From Nitrososphaerota archaeon (GTDB lineage Archaea > Thermoproteota > Nitrososphaeria > Nitrososphaerales > UBA183), in assembly GCA_029784825.1 (NCBI GenBank), contig JAFMAU010000007.1:13810-77809 (forward strand): 64,000 bases of DNA. The letters are read 5' to 3'. The notes under the pieces were generated by a model that did not search any database, was not told the DNA's origin, and saw only the letters and a list, made by a program, of their open reading frames with translations. This document shows, one piece after another, positions 1 through 8,434 of the stretch. The stretch's first letter is position 1, and the number at the start of each line of letters is the position of its first letter. The translations under genes were made by a program, and so were the position numbers.

Positions 1-386
1 ACGCCAGACGAGAGTTTCCTGGCGAGCCGTTTCGCGGCAGGATGGTCGTCAACGGATTCCTGACGCTTGCGACTGTGGCAGGCATACTCGTCGACCAGAC
101 CAGCGCCAGCGGCTTCATGCTGGGCCTTCGCGACGTGAAGTTCCTCCACCCCGTGTTCGCCGGAGACACCATCTACGCAGAGTGCGAGGTGGTCGCCGCC
201 AGGGTTTCTGCCAGCATTCCCGACAGCGGGATCGTCACCCTTCGGACCTGGGGGACCAACCAGCGTGGCGAGAAGGTGCTGGAGTTCCTGAGAGACTTCA
301 TGGCGAAGAGGAGAAGGCAGCAGGCGTCGGGAAGGCCGAAGAGGAAGCAGGCTAGGACGGCTTCTTCTGATGCTTCCACATCGTAG
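1..386 (+). CDS. MaoC-like hotdog dehydratase, 5' truncated by window edge
   Basis: The frame is open from the left edge, so the start is outside the window and about 128 residues are seen. The visible part has the MaoC/hotdog signature: a VVNGFLTLA helix followed by FLHPVFAGDTIYAECEV, resembling the central helix and next strand of (R)-specific enoyl-CoA hydratases. The family hydrates enoyl thioesters in the cytoplasm. The catalytic Asp/His loop would lie before the edge and cannot be checked. The C-terminal tail is Lys/Arg-rich and its last 35 bases overlap the convergent pseudouridine synthase gene. Substrate is unknown. Confidence 0.7.
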   Translation, partial: ARREFPGEPFRGRMVVNGFLTLATVAGILVDQTSASGFMLGLRDVKFLHPVFAGDTIYAECEVVAARVSASIPDSGIVTLRTWGTNQRGEKVLEFLRDFMAKRRRQQASGRPKRKQARTASSDASTS

Positions 387-1335
387 GATAGGTTCCTTTC
401 TTCATCACGACCCTCTCCACCGTGGACGCCAGCCCCCTGCTCACCCGCTGAATCTCTTCCGCAGTCATCATCGCCTTTCCCAGGGCGACCAGCTCCCCCT
501 TGGAGGACATGATGGCGAGCGTCTCTCCCTTCGAGATCCCGTCCGAAGCTGAGAGAATGCCAGGAACGGCCAACCTTGCCCCGTGGCAGACCGCATCCAC
601 GGCGGAGTCCCGGACGACAAGCCTTCGGGTCGACCCGACGCACCGCTCCACCGGGCTGATGGCACGTCTCATGGCCGACTCGTCCGCTTCGCGAAGCTTG
701 AAGACAGCGTCGTTCAGCTGATGGAGGGTCACCAGCCCGTCGGCCTCGTCGAGCGGACCCACCTTCGTCCTCCGGAGCTCGACCATGGTGGCCCCTACCC
801 CAAGGACTTCGCCCATGTCGTAGATCAGCTTCCTCAGGTAGGTGCCTGACTGGCAGAGGCACCTCAACAGGTACAGGTTCCCCTGCGCCTCCGTGACCTC
901 GAGTTCGTGGATCGTCCTGCTGCGCACATCGCGCTTCACAGCAGAGCGCTGGGGAGGTCTCTGGAATATCTCGCCCGTGAACTCGGAGACCACCCTGTCC
1001 AGCTCCCTTCTCGGCACCGACGAATGGAGCCTCATCACTGCGCGGTACTCCTTCGGGAAGAGGAGCAGGAGGCTGAGCGCCTTGGTGGCATCTCCCAGAC
1101 CGATCGGAAGGACCCCCGACACCGGAGGGTCGAGGGTTCCGCTGTGCCCGGCCTTCTCCTTTCCGAGCAGCTTCCTGACCCAGGCGACGACTTCGTGGCT
1201 GGTCGGCCCCCTCGGCTTGTCGAGAGGAATCAGTCCGTAGTCCATGAGGACCTCGATGGGCCTTTTGGACGGGTCCCAGCCGTGGCTCGGGTCCGACTCC
1301 TCCTCATCCAGGACCACGGTCCTCCGGGGCTGCAA
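352..1335 (-). CDS. truB: tRNA/rRNA pseudouridine synthase, archaeal TruB/Cbf5
   Basis: The 327-residue product is the archaeal Cbf5/TruB pseudouridine synthase, catalytic subunit of H/ACA sRNPs and also able to act on tRNA U55. The motif HSGTLDPPVSGVLPIG near residues 63-78 contains the catalytic Asp; a second conserved block is LRCLCQSGTYLRKLIYDMG. The last roughly 80 residues look like a PUA RNA-binding domain (HGARLAVPGI, ISKGETLAIMSSKGELVALG). Length is normal. It is the last gene of the leftward ribosomal/secY operon, one base from cmk, and its 3' end overlaps the convergent MaoC-like gene. Confidence 0.95.
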   Translation of the reverse strand: MQPRRTVVLDEEESDPSHGWDPSKRPIEVLMDYGLIPLDKPRGPTSHEVVAWVRKLLGKEKAGHSGTLDPPVSGVLPIGLGDATKALSLLLLFPKEYRAVMRLHSSVPRRELDRVVSEFTGEIFQRPPQRSAVKRDVRSRTIHELEVTEAQGNLYLLRCLCQSGTYLRKLIYDMGEVLGVGATMVELRRTKVGPLDEADGLVTLHQLNDAVFKLREADESAMRRAISPVERCVGSTRRLVVRDSAVDAVCHGARLAVPGILSASDGISKGETLAIMSSKGELVALGKAMMTAEEIQRVSRGLASTVERVVMKKGTYPTMWKHQKKPS

Positions 1336-1336
1336 C

Positions 1337-1897
1337 TCAGCCTCTTCTGTTCCTGACGTAGTGGAGGATTATTTCGGCGACCTTAGACTCGTCGATGGAG
1401 TCCGTGTCAATCACCAAGTCGAAGGGAGAAAGGTCCTTGCCGAACTCTATGGAGTAGATGCTCTTGTAGAGCTTGTGGTTCTCGACGTCCCTGACGGCCA
1501 GGACGCCCCTGCACCTCTCCTCGTCGGCGTGGTCGCGCTTCGCCATCCGCTTCGCCCTGCTGTCGACGCTCCCCGAGAGCCAGACCTTCAGGCCCTTCTT
1601 CGAGAGCCAGGGGACCGGATAGCTTGTTATCACCACGTCGCCGCTGGCGGCCTTCTTGATGAGCCGCTCGTCCACCAGCTTGTCGAAGCCGTGCGTCCGC
1701 TTCCTCTCGTCGAGGAACTTGTTCCCCTCGTCGGTGTCCCACCAATCCTCGCCTCCTGGCTTGTATCCCTCCTCGATGGCCATCTCCTTCAGCACGTCCC
1801 CCCCGCCCACCACCTTCAGGCCTAGGCCCTCGGCCACGATCTTGGAGACCGTCGTCTTTCCCACCGCTGGCATCCCGGAGACTATGATGGCGTCCGT
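1337..1897 (-). CDS. cmk: Cytidylate kinase (archaeal Cmk), start codon abnormal
   Basis: Archaeal CMP kinase phosphorylates CMP/dCMP. The P-loop reads SGMPAVGKTT, followed by the archaeal CMK pattern (GGDVLKEMA, EEGNKFLDER-like helix, SKKGLKVWLSGS, RAKRMAKRD lid). The first ATG (base 1873) lies inside the P-loop and would remove its first Gly and strand beta-1. Upstream in the same frame there is DAIIVSG and then a TAG at 1912-1910, with no ATG, GTG or TTG between. An ACG at 1897, seven bases after a GGGGTG Shine-Dalgarno-like stretch, would give MDAIIVSGMPAVGKTT and is used here. An ATA/ATC start or a one-base sequence error (a GTG lies in another frame) are alternatives. Confidence 0.85.
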   Translation of the reverse strand, partial: TDAIIVSGMPAVGKTTVSKIVAEGLGLKVVGGGDVLKEMAIEEGYKPGGEDWWDTDEGNKFLDERKRTHGFDKLVDERLIKKAASGDVVITSYPVPWLSKKGLKVWLSGSVDSRAKRMAKRDHADEERCRGVLAVRDVENHKLYKSIYSIEFGKDLSPFDLVIDTDSIDESKVAEIILHYVRNRRG

Positions 1898-1909
1898 GTG
1901 GCAACACCC

Positions 1910-2368
1910 CTATGTCGTGGTTCCGAATATCTTGGTGAGCATCGGGCTGAATGTGAGCGACGATATCGTGTACCACCAGAACAGGGGGATACTCCCGGTC
2001 GCGGAGACGATGTAGGGTATCGGAATCGGCGAGTAGGCGACAGTGACGCCGAAGCCGCCCAGATATCCCGCCATCAGGTAGTAGAGGACAATGAACGGGA
2101 CGAACGTTATCGCCGTGACCTTGAGGCGGGCTGTGGAGACCTTGGTGTTCATCTGCTTGATCTGAAGGTCCTTCTTCTTCAGCTTCTCCTCCTTTGCCTT
2201 GTCCTTGTTCTTTACTGCCTCCCGCAGGTCCGCCTGGTACTGGCTTATCTCCGCCTTCATCCTTCTCTCGGCTGTGAGGTTGACGAACCGCAGGGTAAGC
2301 AGCTGCGTCGCGATGCCCAGGCCCAGCGCGGTGCCCGTGACGATGAACGTCGCGTCGGGGATCATCAA
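1910..2368 (-). CDS. EMC3/DUF106 membrane insertase of the YidC/Oxa1/Get1 superfamily
   Basis: The protein has about 152 residues. An N-terminal membrane segment (FIVTGTALGLGIATQLL) is followed by a long charged coiled coil (RRMKAEISQYQADLREA to KKKDLQIKQMN) and two further hydrophobic segments, the architecture of archaeal DUF106/EMC3-like proteins thought to help insert membrane proteins. It lies directly after adk and SecY, its usual archaeal position, which supports a role beside the translocon. Start is TTG 2368 or ATG 2365. Its TAG stop is in the same frame as the following cmk gene. Confidence 0.85.
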   Translation of the reverse strand: MMIPDATFIVTGTALGLGIATQLLTLRFVNLTAERRMKAEISQYQADLREAVKNKDKAKEEKLKKKDLQIKQMNTKVSTARLKVTAITFVPFIVLYYLMAGYLGGFGVTVAYSPIPIPYIVSATGSIPLFWWYTISSLTFSPMLTKIFGTTT

Positions 2369-2370
2369 GG

Positions 2371-2943
2371 TCAGTTGGCCGCCTCCGTGAGGATCTTCGC
2401 TAGGCCCTTGGCCACCTCGCCCGACTTTCCGTGCCTGTTGGACGCGATCAGCATGGGCGCGCCGGTCAGAGTGGACGACACAGTCAGGAAGCTCCTCGCG
2501 AGCGAGAGCTCTCCCTCGAGGTCCTTGGCCGTGGCTGCGTCCCTGTACCTGGTCTTGTCGTCCTGCCGCCGCGAAAGTATCTCCTTCGGCTCGGCCTCCA
2601 CGAGTATGAGGTGGGTCGGTTTCAGAGCCCTCACCACTTCGAAGGGGAGCCCGGGCCAGAAGCCTTCGCGCGTCCGTATGAAGAGGTGGGTGTCGACGAA
2701 AAGGACCTTGGCCTTTATCCTGGCTATGTGCGTGGCTGTCAGCCTCTGGAGCTGCTTCTGCTTCTCCACTGGCAGTTTCCTCAGCTCGTCCCTGTGCCTT
2801 ATCCAGCGGAGTCGCTTCCCTTCCTCCAGCATCACCGTTCCGAACGTGACGACCCTGGAACCCTTGATGGCCCGGCTGAGCTTCTCGACGATGGTGGTCT
2901 TGCCGACTCCCGGGACGCCCACGACCACGACCCTGAGGTTCAT
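2371..2943 (-). CDS. adkA: Adenylate kinase, archaeal AdkA type
   Basis: The 190-residue product starts with strand MNLRVVVVG and the P-loop GVPGVGKTT, then FGTVMLEEGKR and VDTHLFIRTREGFWPGLP, as in archaeal-type adenylate kinases (2 ADP = ATP + AMP). It lacks the bacterial-type zinc lid. It sits between secY (3 bases upstream) and the EMC3-like gene, a conserved archaeal order. The Lys in GKTT and the Asp in VDTH are in place. Confidence 0.95.
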   Translation of the reverse strand: MNLRVVVVGVPGVGKTTIVEKLSRAIKGSRVVTFGTVMLEEGKRLRWIRHRDELRKLPVEKQKQLQRLTATHIARIKAKVLFVDTHLFIRTREGFWPGLPFEVVRALKPTHLILVEAEPKEILSRRQDDKTRYRDAATAKDLEGELSLARSFLTVSSTLTGAPMLIASNRHGKSGEVAKGLAKILTEAAN

Positions 2944-2946
2944 CGC

Positions 2947-4383
2947 CTAGGTCGCCCCCAGGACGCCCGCGAGCGCAGGCGAGAACTCCTCCACCTGTTC
3001 CTTCAGCAGCATCTGGTAGTACTGGAGTATGATGTCGACCATCAGCAGTATGCCTATGCCCGAGCCGAAGACCCCGAAGAGGTCGGAGACGCCGGCGATC
3101 AGTCCGATCAGTATACCGCCGATGATCGTGAGTGTGGGGATGTAGCGGTTCAGCATCTGCTCTATGGACAGGCCCGTCCTCCGAAAGCCGGGCACCTGGA
3201 CGTCAGCGTCCATCAGGTTCTTGGCGACGGCCTTCGGGTTCAGGCCTCCGATCTCGACCCAGAGCTTGGCGAAGAGCACAGCCATGCCCACGAGGTAGAG
3301 CAGATAGATCACCGAGTGGATCGGGTCGGAGAAAGTCTGCTGGATCCCCTGGGGAGCCGTCATGTAGTAGACCAGCCCGCCCGTGGGGTAGGAGGAGGTC
3401 CCGTTCTTGGGGAAGGTCCCCAGGAGGCTGATCCAGCTGTTGGTGCTTGAGCCGTAGAAGTTGGAGAGAATCCTGGTGAAGAACGTCACGTTCGCGGCGA
3501 GCGCGGAGACGAGTATGACTGGGATGTTGGACACGTAGAGGAGCTTAATCGGGTAGACTCCTTGGAATCCCCTGTACTTCGTGGAGGTGATCGGCAGCTC
3601 GACCCTGATGCCCTCGATGTAGACCAGCACCAAGATCATGACTATGGTCAGAACGAAGGTGAGGGCGCTGGGATACTTGAAGCTCCTCACAAGGATGTCG
3701 GGCAACGTCTTGGTGAAGAAGGAGCTGATGAGCGCGGGCACGAAGCCGAAGATGACCAGGACGGGGTTCGACGAGGTGCCCTCGTTCAGCGTCTGCGGGG
3801 AGAAGGTGTACCACATGACTGTCTGGCAGACGCCGGCCAAGATGAAGAGGCTGACCCCGCTCCCGATGCCCCAGCCCTTCTGAATCATCTCGTCCAGCAG
3901 CAGAACCATCACGCTGGCTATGAAGAGCTGGACGAAGATCACGATCTCCTGGTTCGGCGTGAGGGACCCGAGGGCGCCGCCCAGTATGTAGGCCAGCGAT
4001 TCGCCCACTATGACTATCATCGTGAGGAACTTGGTGGCAGAGCCGAAGATGGCCCTGTCGGCCGTGTCGCTCATGTTCAGCTTGATGATCTCACTGCCGA
4101 CCAGAAGCTGGAGTATCAGTCCCGCCGTCACTATGGGGCCGATGCCGAGCTCCATGAGGGTGCCCTGGGCAGATGCGAAGACGACCCTGAGGAAGGCGAG
4201 CTGGTCGGTCTGGTTCGAGGGCCCTCCGAAACCGTAAAGGGGGGTCACCGCCATCACGAGATAGGCGATCAGAGCGAAGGCTGTCCAGATGAAACGCTCG
4301 TTGAGGCCAGGCTTCTTCTCGGGCTTCGGGATCTCAGGAAGTACGGTGGCTACACTCTTGATGAAGTCGCGCATCGAGGCCAT
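2947..4383 (-). CDS. secY: Protein translocase subunit SecY
   Basis: The 478-residue integral membrane protein is the channel subunit of the SecYE-beta translocon. It has roughly ten hydrophobic segments, beginning with FIWTAFALIAYLVMAVTPLYG and the plug-region motif TLMELGIGPIVTAGLI, and a cytosolic loop near FRRTGLSIEQMLNRYIP late in the protein. Length is typical for archaeal SecY. It follows uL15 after 11 bases and precedes adkA, the usual end of the archaeal spc operon. Confidence 0.97.
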   Translation of the reverse strand: MASMRDFIKSVATVLPEIPKPEKKPGLNERFIWTAFALIAYLVMAVTPLYGFGGPSNQTDQLAFLRVVFASAQGTLMELGIGPIVTAGLILQLLVGSEIIKLNMSDTADRAIFGSATKFLTMIVIVGESLAYILGGALGSLTPNQEIVIFVQLFIASVMVLLLDEMIQKGWGIGSGVSLFILAGVCQTVMWYTFSPQTLNEGTSSNPVLVIFGFVPALISSFFTKTLPDILVRSFKYPSALTFVLTIVMILVLVYIEGIRVELPITSTKYRGFQGVYPIKLLYVSNIPVILVSALAANVTFFTRILSNFYGSSTNSWISLLGTFPKNGTSSYPTGGLVYYMTAPQGIQQTFSDPIHSVIYLLYLVGMAVLFAKLWVEIGGLNPKAVAKNLMDADVQVPGFRRTGLSIEQMLNRYIPTLTIIGGILIGLIAGVSDLFGVFGSGIGILLMVDIILQYYQMLLKEQVEEFSPALAGVLGAT

Positions 4384-4394
4384 GAGGTCGGGCC

Positions 4395-4796
4395 CTACTC
4401 CTTGGCTGCGACCTTTCCGCCTGCGGCCTCTATTTTAGCCTGAGCCTTCTTCGTGAACGATGCGACCTTGACCTGGTAGGAGCCCGTCACCGAGCCAGAG
4501 CCGAGCAACTTCCCCACGCCCATGGAGGTCAGGTCGAGAACCTGTCGGCCCGCGGCGACGACGTCCAGGTCGCCGACGTTCATCCAGGCGGAGGGCTTCT
4601 CGTGGCCAGGAGGGACGAAGGGGTCCCGTCCGAAGTGGTCGGGGTCGTACTTCAGCAGCCAGGACCACTTGTGCTTGTGAAGGCCGGCCTGGCCGTGGCC
4701 GCCCTGCTGGCCCGAGTGCCTGTGCTGATTGATCTGGCCGTAGCCGTGTGTCCGCATCCCTCTATACCGTCTCGCTTTCCTGGCGCGCGTCGGCAT
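4395..4796 (-). CDS. rpl15: Large ribosomal subunit protein uL15
   Basis: The 133-residue protein has the basic N-terminus MPTRARKARRYRG, the glycine-rich segment HSGQQGGHGQAGLHKHKW and a C-terminal KIEAAGGKV block, all typical of archaeal uL15, which binds 23S rRNA. It directly abuts uL30 upstream and precedes secY as in most archaea. Confidence 0.96.
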   Translation of the reverse strand: MPTRARKARRYRGMRTHGYGQINQHRHSGQQGGHGQAGLHKHKWSWLLKYDPDHFGRDPFVPPGHEKPSAWMNVGDLDVVAAGRQVLDLTSMGVGKLLGSGSVTGSYQVKVASFTKKAQAKIEAAGGKVAAKE

Positions 4797-5270
4797 CTAG
4801 ACCATCCTCTCCACCAGCTCGGCCAGCCTCGGGTTGTTCCCCAGAATCCCCTTCTCGGTCGCCTGCCTCCTCATCGAGAGCTTGAAGCCGCCCTTGGGCG
4901 GGCTCAGCCGGAAGAAGGGCCTGATGCCTTGGTGGGCCGAGAGCCTCGTGCCGTCCTTCATCATCTTCTCGGCGAGGTCCTCGTACTTCTTGAAGCCTAG
5001 CGACTTTAGCGCCTCCTGGTCCAGCTTGCGGCTCTCGCTGACCATGCCCCTGCTCTTCAGAAGGCTGGTGAGCAGCTTCGAGTCGACGGGCGCCCAGGCG
5101 ACGTAGTCCTTGCATGCCTTCAGCATGCCCACGGTCGGCGGGTCGTCGGTGAGAATCGTGGCCGAGAACTTCCGCTCCACCTTCAGCTCTGCCAGGGCTT
5201 TCCTCACTCCGTCGGTGGAGTCTATCTTCCCGCGCAGATTGAGCACAAGCAGGAGCCCCATCTTGTCCAT
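4797..5270 (-). CDS. rpl30: Large ribosomal subunit protein uL30
   Basis: The 157-residue protein begins MGLLLVLNLRGKI, the uL30 ferredoxin-like core, and has the long archaeal/eukaryotic C-terminal extension (LSAHQGIRPFFRLSPPKGGF) absent in bacteria. ATG codons at 5270 and 5261 are both possible starts; the first is used. It lies between uS5 and uL15 with only a few intergenic bases. Confidence 0.95.
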   Translation of the reverse strand: MDKMGLLLVLNLRGKIDSTDGVRKALAELKVERKFSATILTDDPPTVGMLKACKDYVAWAPVDSKLLTSLLKSRGMVSESRKLDQEALKSLGFKKYEDLAEKMMKDGTRLSAHQGIRPFFRLSPPKGGFKLSMRRQATEKGILGNNPRLAELVERMV

Positions 5271-5274
5271 CGCC

Positions 5275-5904
5275 TCAGACGTTCAGCCCGTGCGACATCC
5301 TGAACGCGTCGTACACCGCGTTGGCCAGCGACGACATGGTGTTGGTTGAGCCGAACGTCCTGATCCATGCGTCCTTCACTCCCGCCAGCTGGAGCAGGTT
5401 CTTGAGGGCTGGGCCCGCCACCAGCCCGAGCGACCTCGGGCCAGGTATTATCTCGACGGTGACGCTGCCGGCCTTGCCGCGAATCCTGTAGGGGACCGAG
5501 TGGGTGCCGCCGCACCTGCACTCCCAGCTGCCGCAGCCCAGCTTGACCGGGATGATGTTGAGCAGGGCGATGTTGGTCGCCTTCTCGATGGCCTCCCTTG
5601 TCTGCATGGCCTTCGCCTTCCCGACGCCGAACCATCCCGCGCCGTTGCCCACGGCCACCACCGCGGAGAACCTGGTCAGCTCACCGGCGTCCGTCTGCTT
5701 CTGGACCACGCTGACGCCGACGACCTCGTTCCGCAGCTCCGGGAGCAGCTTCTTGACAATCTCCGCCTCGCGCAGGCGCTGGCCGCTCTTGAATATCTCC
5801 TCCAGCGAGGTGACTTTGCCCTCGTTGACCAGCTTCCCGAGCTTGGTCTTGGGCACCCAGACCTCCTCGGCCTCCTCCCTTTCGCGCCGCGCCATCATGC
5901 TCAA
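5275..5904 (-). CDS. rps5: Small ribosomal subunit protein uS5
   Basis: The roughly 209-residue uS5 contains the double-stranded RNA-binding-like N-terminal fold (VVGVSVVQKQTDAGELTRF), GNGAGWFGVGKAKA, and the C-terminal GSTNTMSSLANAVYDA block. A cysteine-bearing CGSWECRCGG loop is typical of archaeal forms. The TTG at 5904 overlaps the uL18 stop as TTGA; ATGs at 5898 and 5895 are alternative starts. Confidence 0.95.
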   Translation of the reverse strand: MSMMARREREEAEEVWVPKTKLGKLVNEGKVTSLEEIFKSGQRLREAEIVKKLLPELRNEVVGVSVVQKQTDAGELTRFSAVVAVGNGAGWFGVGKAKAMQTREAIEKATNIALLNIIPVKLGCGSWECRCGGTHSVPYRIRGKAGSVTVEIIPGPRSLGLVAGPALKNLLQLAGVKDAWIRTFGSTNTMSSLANAVYDAFRMSHGLNV

Positions 5905-6482
5905 TTCTTCGACCCCGCTATGGCCGCCTTCGTCTTCTCGAACTGCGCCGGGTAGTCCTCTGGCTTGAAGCCGCCCTTGATCAGTGCGGAGAAGCGCGCC
6001 TTGTACGCGTCCTTGTCGTCCTTGGCCAGCCCGGCCGCATAGTCCGCTATCGTCTTGCCCGTGAGCCTGTCCTGGGTCGGGAGCACCTCCTCGTCCACAG
6101 ACATCGTCACGCCCGAGTCGACCACTCCCTTGACGAAGGCAGAGATCCTCGAGCCTCTGATGAAGGGGACGAGGCCGTTGTAGAGCACCGCCTCCTTCAC
6201 GCCCTTAGCCTGCGCCTTCTTGCCGGCGAGCAGGCCGAGGAGGTAGCATGCGGGCGTCGACTTCCCGGACCCCGACCATCCCAGCTTGCGGAGCTGCCCC
6301 GAATGGCAGGAGGAGACCACTTCGTCGCCCTTGACCTTGGGCTTCACGAACTGCGACGAGACGTTCTTGTTGGAGATTCTCACCACTAGCAGCGGGGCGT
6401 GGGCAGACACGGCCTTCTTCCGGGCGTGGAAGTCTGTGACCCCTTCGCGCCTGCGTCTGGGGAGCGCCAGGTGGTCGGACAA
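5901..6482 (-). CDS. rpl18: Large ribosomal subunit protein uL18
   Basis: The 193-residue product shows archaeal uL18 features: RRRREGVTDFHARKKA at the N-terminus, VVRISNKNVSSQFV and NGLVPFIRGSRISAFVKGV. It binds 5S rRNA. The archaeal C-terminal extension is present. It is packed between eL19 (adjacent) and uS5 (four-base overlap), consistent with translational coupling. Confidence 0.95.
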   Translation of the reverse strand: MSDHLALPRRRREGVTDFHARKKAVSAHAPLLVVRISNKNVSSQFVKPKVKGDEVVSSCHSGQLRKLGWSGSGKSTPACYLLGLLAGKKAQAKGVKEAVLYNGLVPFIRGSRISAFVKGVVDSGVTMSVDEEVLPTQDRLTGKTIADYAAGLAKDDKDAYKARFSALIKGGFKPEDYPAQFEKTKAAIAGSKN

Positions 6483-6917
6483 CTATCTCTTGGCCTCCTT
6501 CATCAGCTCGAGCAGGTGCTTGACTCCCCTGACCTGGCCGCCCTTGGTCTGCTTGTACAGCCGCCTGTAGGTCTCCTTGGTTATCGTTCCCCTGTCCCTG
6601 GCCACCTTGAGCCTCCAGCGGAGCGCCCTCACCTTGGTTGCCCACCTGTCCTTCTTCGCGTTCCTTGCGTACTTCGGCCCTTCTGTGGAGCCAGGACCGC
6701 GGCCCCGCTTCAGCTTCTGCGACCTCACCCTCTTCCTCCCCTGTGAGGTCCCCTTCTCCGGTGCCGCCCTGATGGCTCCGAAGCCCACCAGACCCCTGAT
6801 GGTGCTCCTGGTGATTGCGTCCTGGATCAGGTCCGAGTACTCCTCGTCGAAGATGACCCTGTCTAGGCCGACGTGCATGACCGAGGCGGCCAGCCTCCTC
6901 TTACTTCTTAGATTCAA
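6483..6917 (-). CDS. rpl19e: Large ribosomal subunit protein eL19
   Basis: The 144-residue protein starts MNLRSKRRLAASVMHVG and carries the eL19 core (LIQDAITRSTIRGLVGFGAI, RKRVRSQKLKRGRGPGS). It is an archaeal/eukaryotic-specific 50S protein with no bacterial counterpart. Its start overlaps the eL32 end by 17 bases. Confidence 0.95.
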   Translation of the reverse strand: MNLRSKRRLAASVMHVGLDRVIFDEEYSDLIQDAITRSTIRGLVGFGAIRAAPEKGTSQGRKRVRSQKLKRGRGPGSTEGPKYARNAKKDRWATKVRALRWRLKVARDRGTITKETYRRLYKQTKGGQVRGVKHLLELMKEAKR

Positions 6918-7329
6918 TGACCCTCAACCCAGTCGGATTCACGACCCTGAGCCCCAGCTCGTTGGCCCTGGCGAGTATCTTCTCTCTCTTCTTGGCGCCC
7001 ACTGTCGAACCGACCCTGACCACGTCCCTTCCGGGAACCAGCCCCTCGACGTCCTGCGGTCTGTGCGCCAGGACCTCGAAATGGCCGCTCGGGTGCAGCC
7101 CACGTGACGCAACCGGGCCCCGGTAGCCCACTTTCACCAGCGCCGGCCAGCCCTTGTCCTGCCTCCGCACCTTGTTGTCGACGCCCTTCGGCTTCCTCCA
7201 TGGGGCCTTGATCCTCACGAAGCGCCAGCTCTCCTGGCGCACGAAGGCGGGCCTGTGCTTGCGGAGCTCGGTCCGCTTCTGCACAAGCGCCTTCAGCCTG
7301 TTCTCCTCTGATTCCTTCTTCTTGGGCAT
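6901..7329 (-). CDS. rpl32e: Large ribosomal subunit protein eL32
   Basis: The 142-residue protein has the eL32 signature RHRPAFVRQESWRFVRIK, WRKPKGVDNKVR and the C-terminal strand LGLRVVNPTGLRVIESKK. The N-terminus is a short Lys-rich helix. It lies between uL6 and eL19 in the normal archaeal order. Confidence 0.95.
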   Translation of the reverse strand: MPKKKESEENRLKALVQKRTELRKHRPAFVRQESWRFVRIKAPWRKPKGVDNKVRRQDKGWPALVKVGYRGPVASRGLHPSGHFEVLAHRPQDVEGLVPGRDVVRVGSTVGAKKREKILARANELGLRVVNPTGLRVIESKK

Positions 7330-7332
7330 TTT

Positions 7333-7878
7333 TCACATACCCTCCATCTTTTCATATATGTAGAGTCCGTCGAGGAAGACCCTCTGGTCCTTCCTCTTGA
7401 TCTTGGTAGCAAGCTCCAGGTTGGCCGCTGTCTGGCCCACGTCCTCAACGGAGACGCCCTTCACAACCACGTCGTCGCCTTCTATGGCGACCTTGCAGGC
7501 GCCGACTATCTTGGCGACCCTGGGGGACCTCTCGCCTACGAAGTTCTCGACGAGGATCTCGTCCCCCTTCGTCTTCACAGAGATGGGGAAGTGGGCGTAG
7601 ACCACCTTGACCTTGTAGGTGAAGCCCTTGGTCACCCCCGTGACCATGTTCCCGATTATGCTCAGGACGGTGTTCACCACGACGTTGTCCTTCTTCTTCT
7701 TGGAGAACGGGGTGAGCACGATCTTGTCCCCCTGCACCGAGAGATTGATGTTGATCTTCTGGAAGTCCTTCCTGTTCTCTCCCAGCTTGCCCTTCACGAC
7801 CAGGGACCTGCCCTCGAGCGCGGCCTTCACGCCGGCGGGTACCTGGACGGCCTTTTCCTCCGCTGCGCTAGTAGACAT
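7333..7878 (-). CDS. rpl6: Large ribosomal subunit protein uL6
   Basis: The 181-residue uL6 shows the two-domain repeat: VPAGVKAALEGRSLVVKGKLG at the N-terminus and VCKVAIEGDDVVVKGV-like strands in the second half, ending with the archaeal VFLDGLYIYEKMEGM tail. It overlaps uS8 by 11 bases. It is part of the 50S stalk-base region. Confidence 0.95.
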   Translation of the reverse strand: MSTSAAEEKAVQVPAGVKAALEGRSLVVKGKLGENRKDFQKININLSVQGDKIVLTPFSKKKKDNVVVNTVLSIIGNMVTGVTKGFTYKVKVVYAHFPISVKTKGDEILVENFVGERSPRVAKIVGACKVAIEGDDVVVKGVSVEDVGQTAANLELATKIKRKDQRVFLDGLYIYEKMEGM

Positions 7879-8266
7879 AGCCGATCAGTCTCCCGCCCAG
7901 CTTCTTCTCCTGGGCTTCCGCATGCGGCATGACGCCCTGGGGCGTCGAGACTATGAGCGTGCCGACTCCGACTGCGGGAAGGTACCGGTGCTCCCAGTCG
8001 ACGAGCTTCCCCGACTTCACCGGGAACCGGGGCGAGATGGCGCCGCACTTGTTTATCTTGCCGAGCAGCTCGACCCTCAGCTTGCCCCCCACTCCGTCGT
8101 CGATGAACTCGAACACCCCCACGTACTTCCTCCTCTGGAGGACCCTGAGCACCTCGCTGGCGAGCTTGGAGGCCGGGATCACCATGCACTCCTTCTTGTT
8201 CCGCATCTCGGCGTTCTGCAGGCTCGCGAAGAGGTTCGCTATCACATTGGTGGCTGCCATGCCCAT
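7868..8266 (-). CDS. rps8: Small ribosomal subunit protein uS8
   Basis: About 130 residues, with N-terminal NVIANLFASLQNAEMRNKKE and C-terminal GVLIVSTPQGVM-like strand (here GTLIVSTPQGVMPHAEA), diagnostic of uS8, a primary 16S rRNA binder. ATG codons at 8266 and 8260 are both possible. It follows uS14 by six bases. Confidence 0.95.
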   Translation of the reverse strand: MGMAATNVIANLFASLQNAEMRNKKECMVIPASKLASEVLRVLQRRKYVGVFEFIDDGVGGKLRVELLGKINKCGAISPRFPVKSGKLVDWEHRYLPAVGVGTLIVSTPQGVMPHAEAQEKKLGGRLIGYVY

Positions 8267-8272
8267 CTGCTC

Positions 8273-8434
8273 CTAGTCGTACTTCCTGAAGCCAAGCTTC
8301 CCTGCTACCTCCCTGAAGCACTGCCTGCAGAGCACGAGGTCGTAGGCCCTGATGACCGCGCCGTACTGCCCGCACCTGCGGCAGTAGCGTGTGGACTTGC
8401 CGTAGCTCCTCTTCTTCGGATGCCTCTCTTTCAT
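8273..8434 (-). CDS. rps14: Small ribosomal subunit protein uS14, zinc-binding form
   Basis: This short gene encodes 53 residues beginning [20 protein letters not shown] and ending [13 protein letters not shown]. Four cysteines in two CxxC pairs (CRRC and CRQC) form the zinc site of C+ type uS14. The start overlaps the uL5 stop by four bases (ATGA) and the gene lies between uL5 and uS8, exactly where archaea keep uS14. Confidence 0.95.
   Translation of the reverse strand: MKERHPKKRSYGKSTRYCRRCGQYGAVIRAYDLVLCRQCFREVAGKLGFRKYD

Noticed and set aside
1910..2368. EMC3-Cmk as a genuine single fused gene
   Set aside because: A TAG stop separates them and no family precedent for fusion is known to me; kept as two genes with the anomaly reported.
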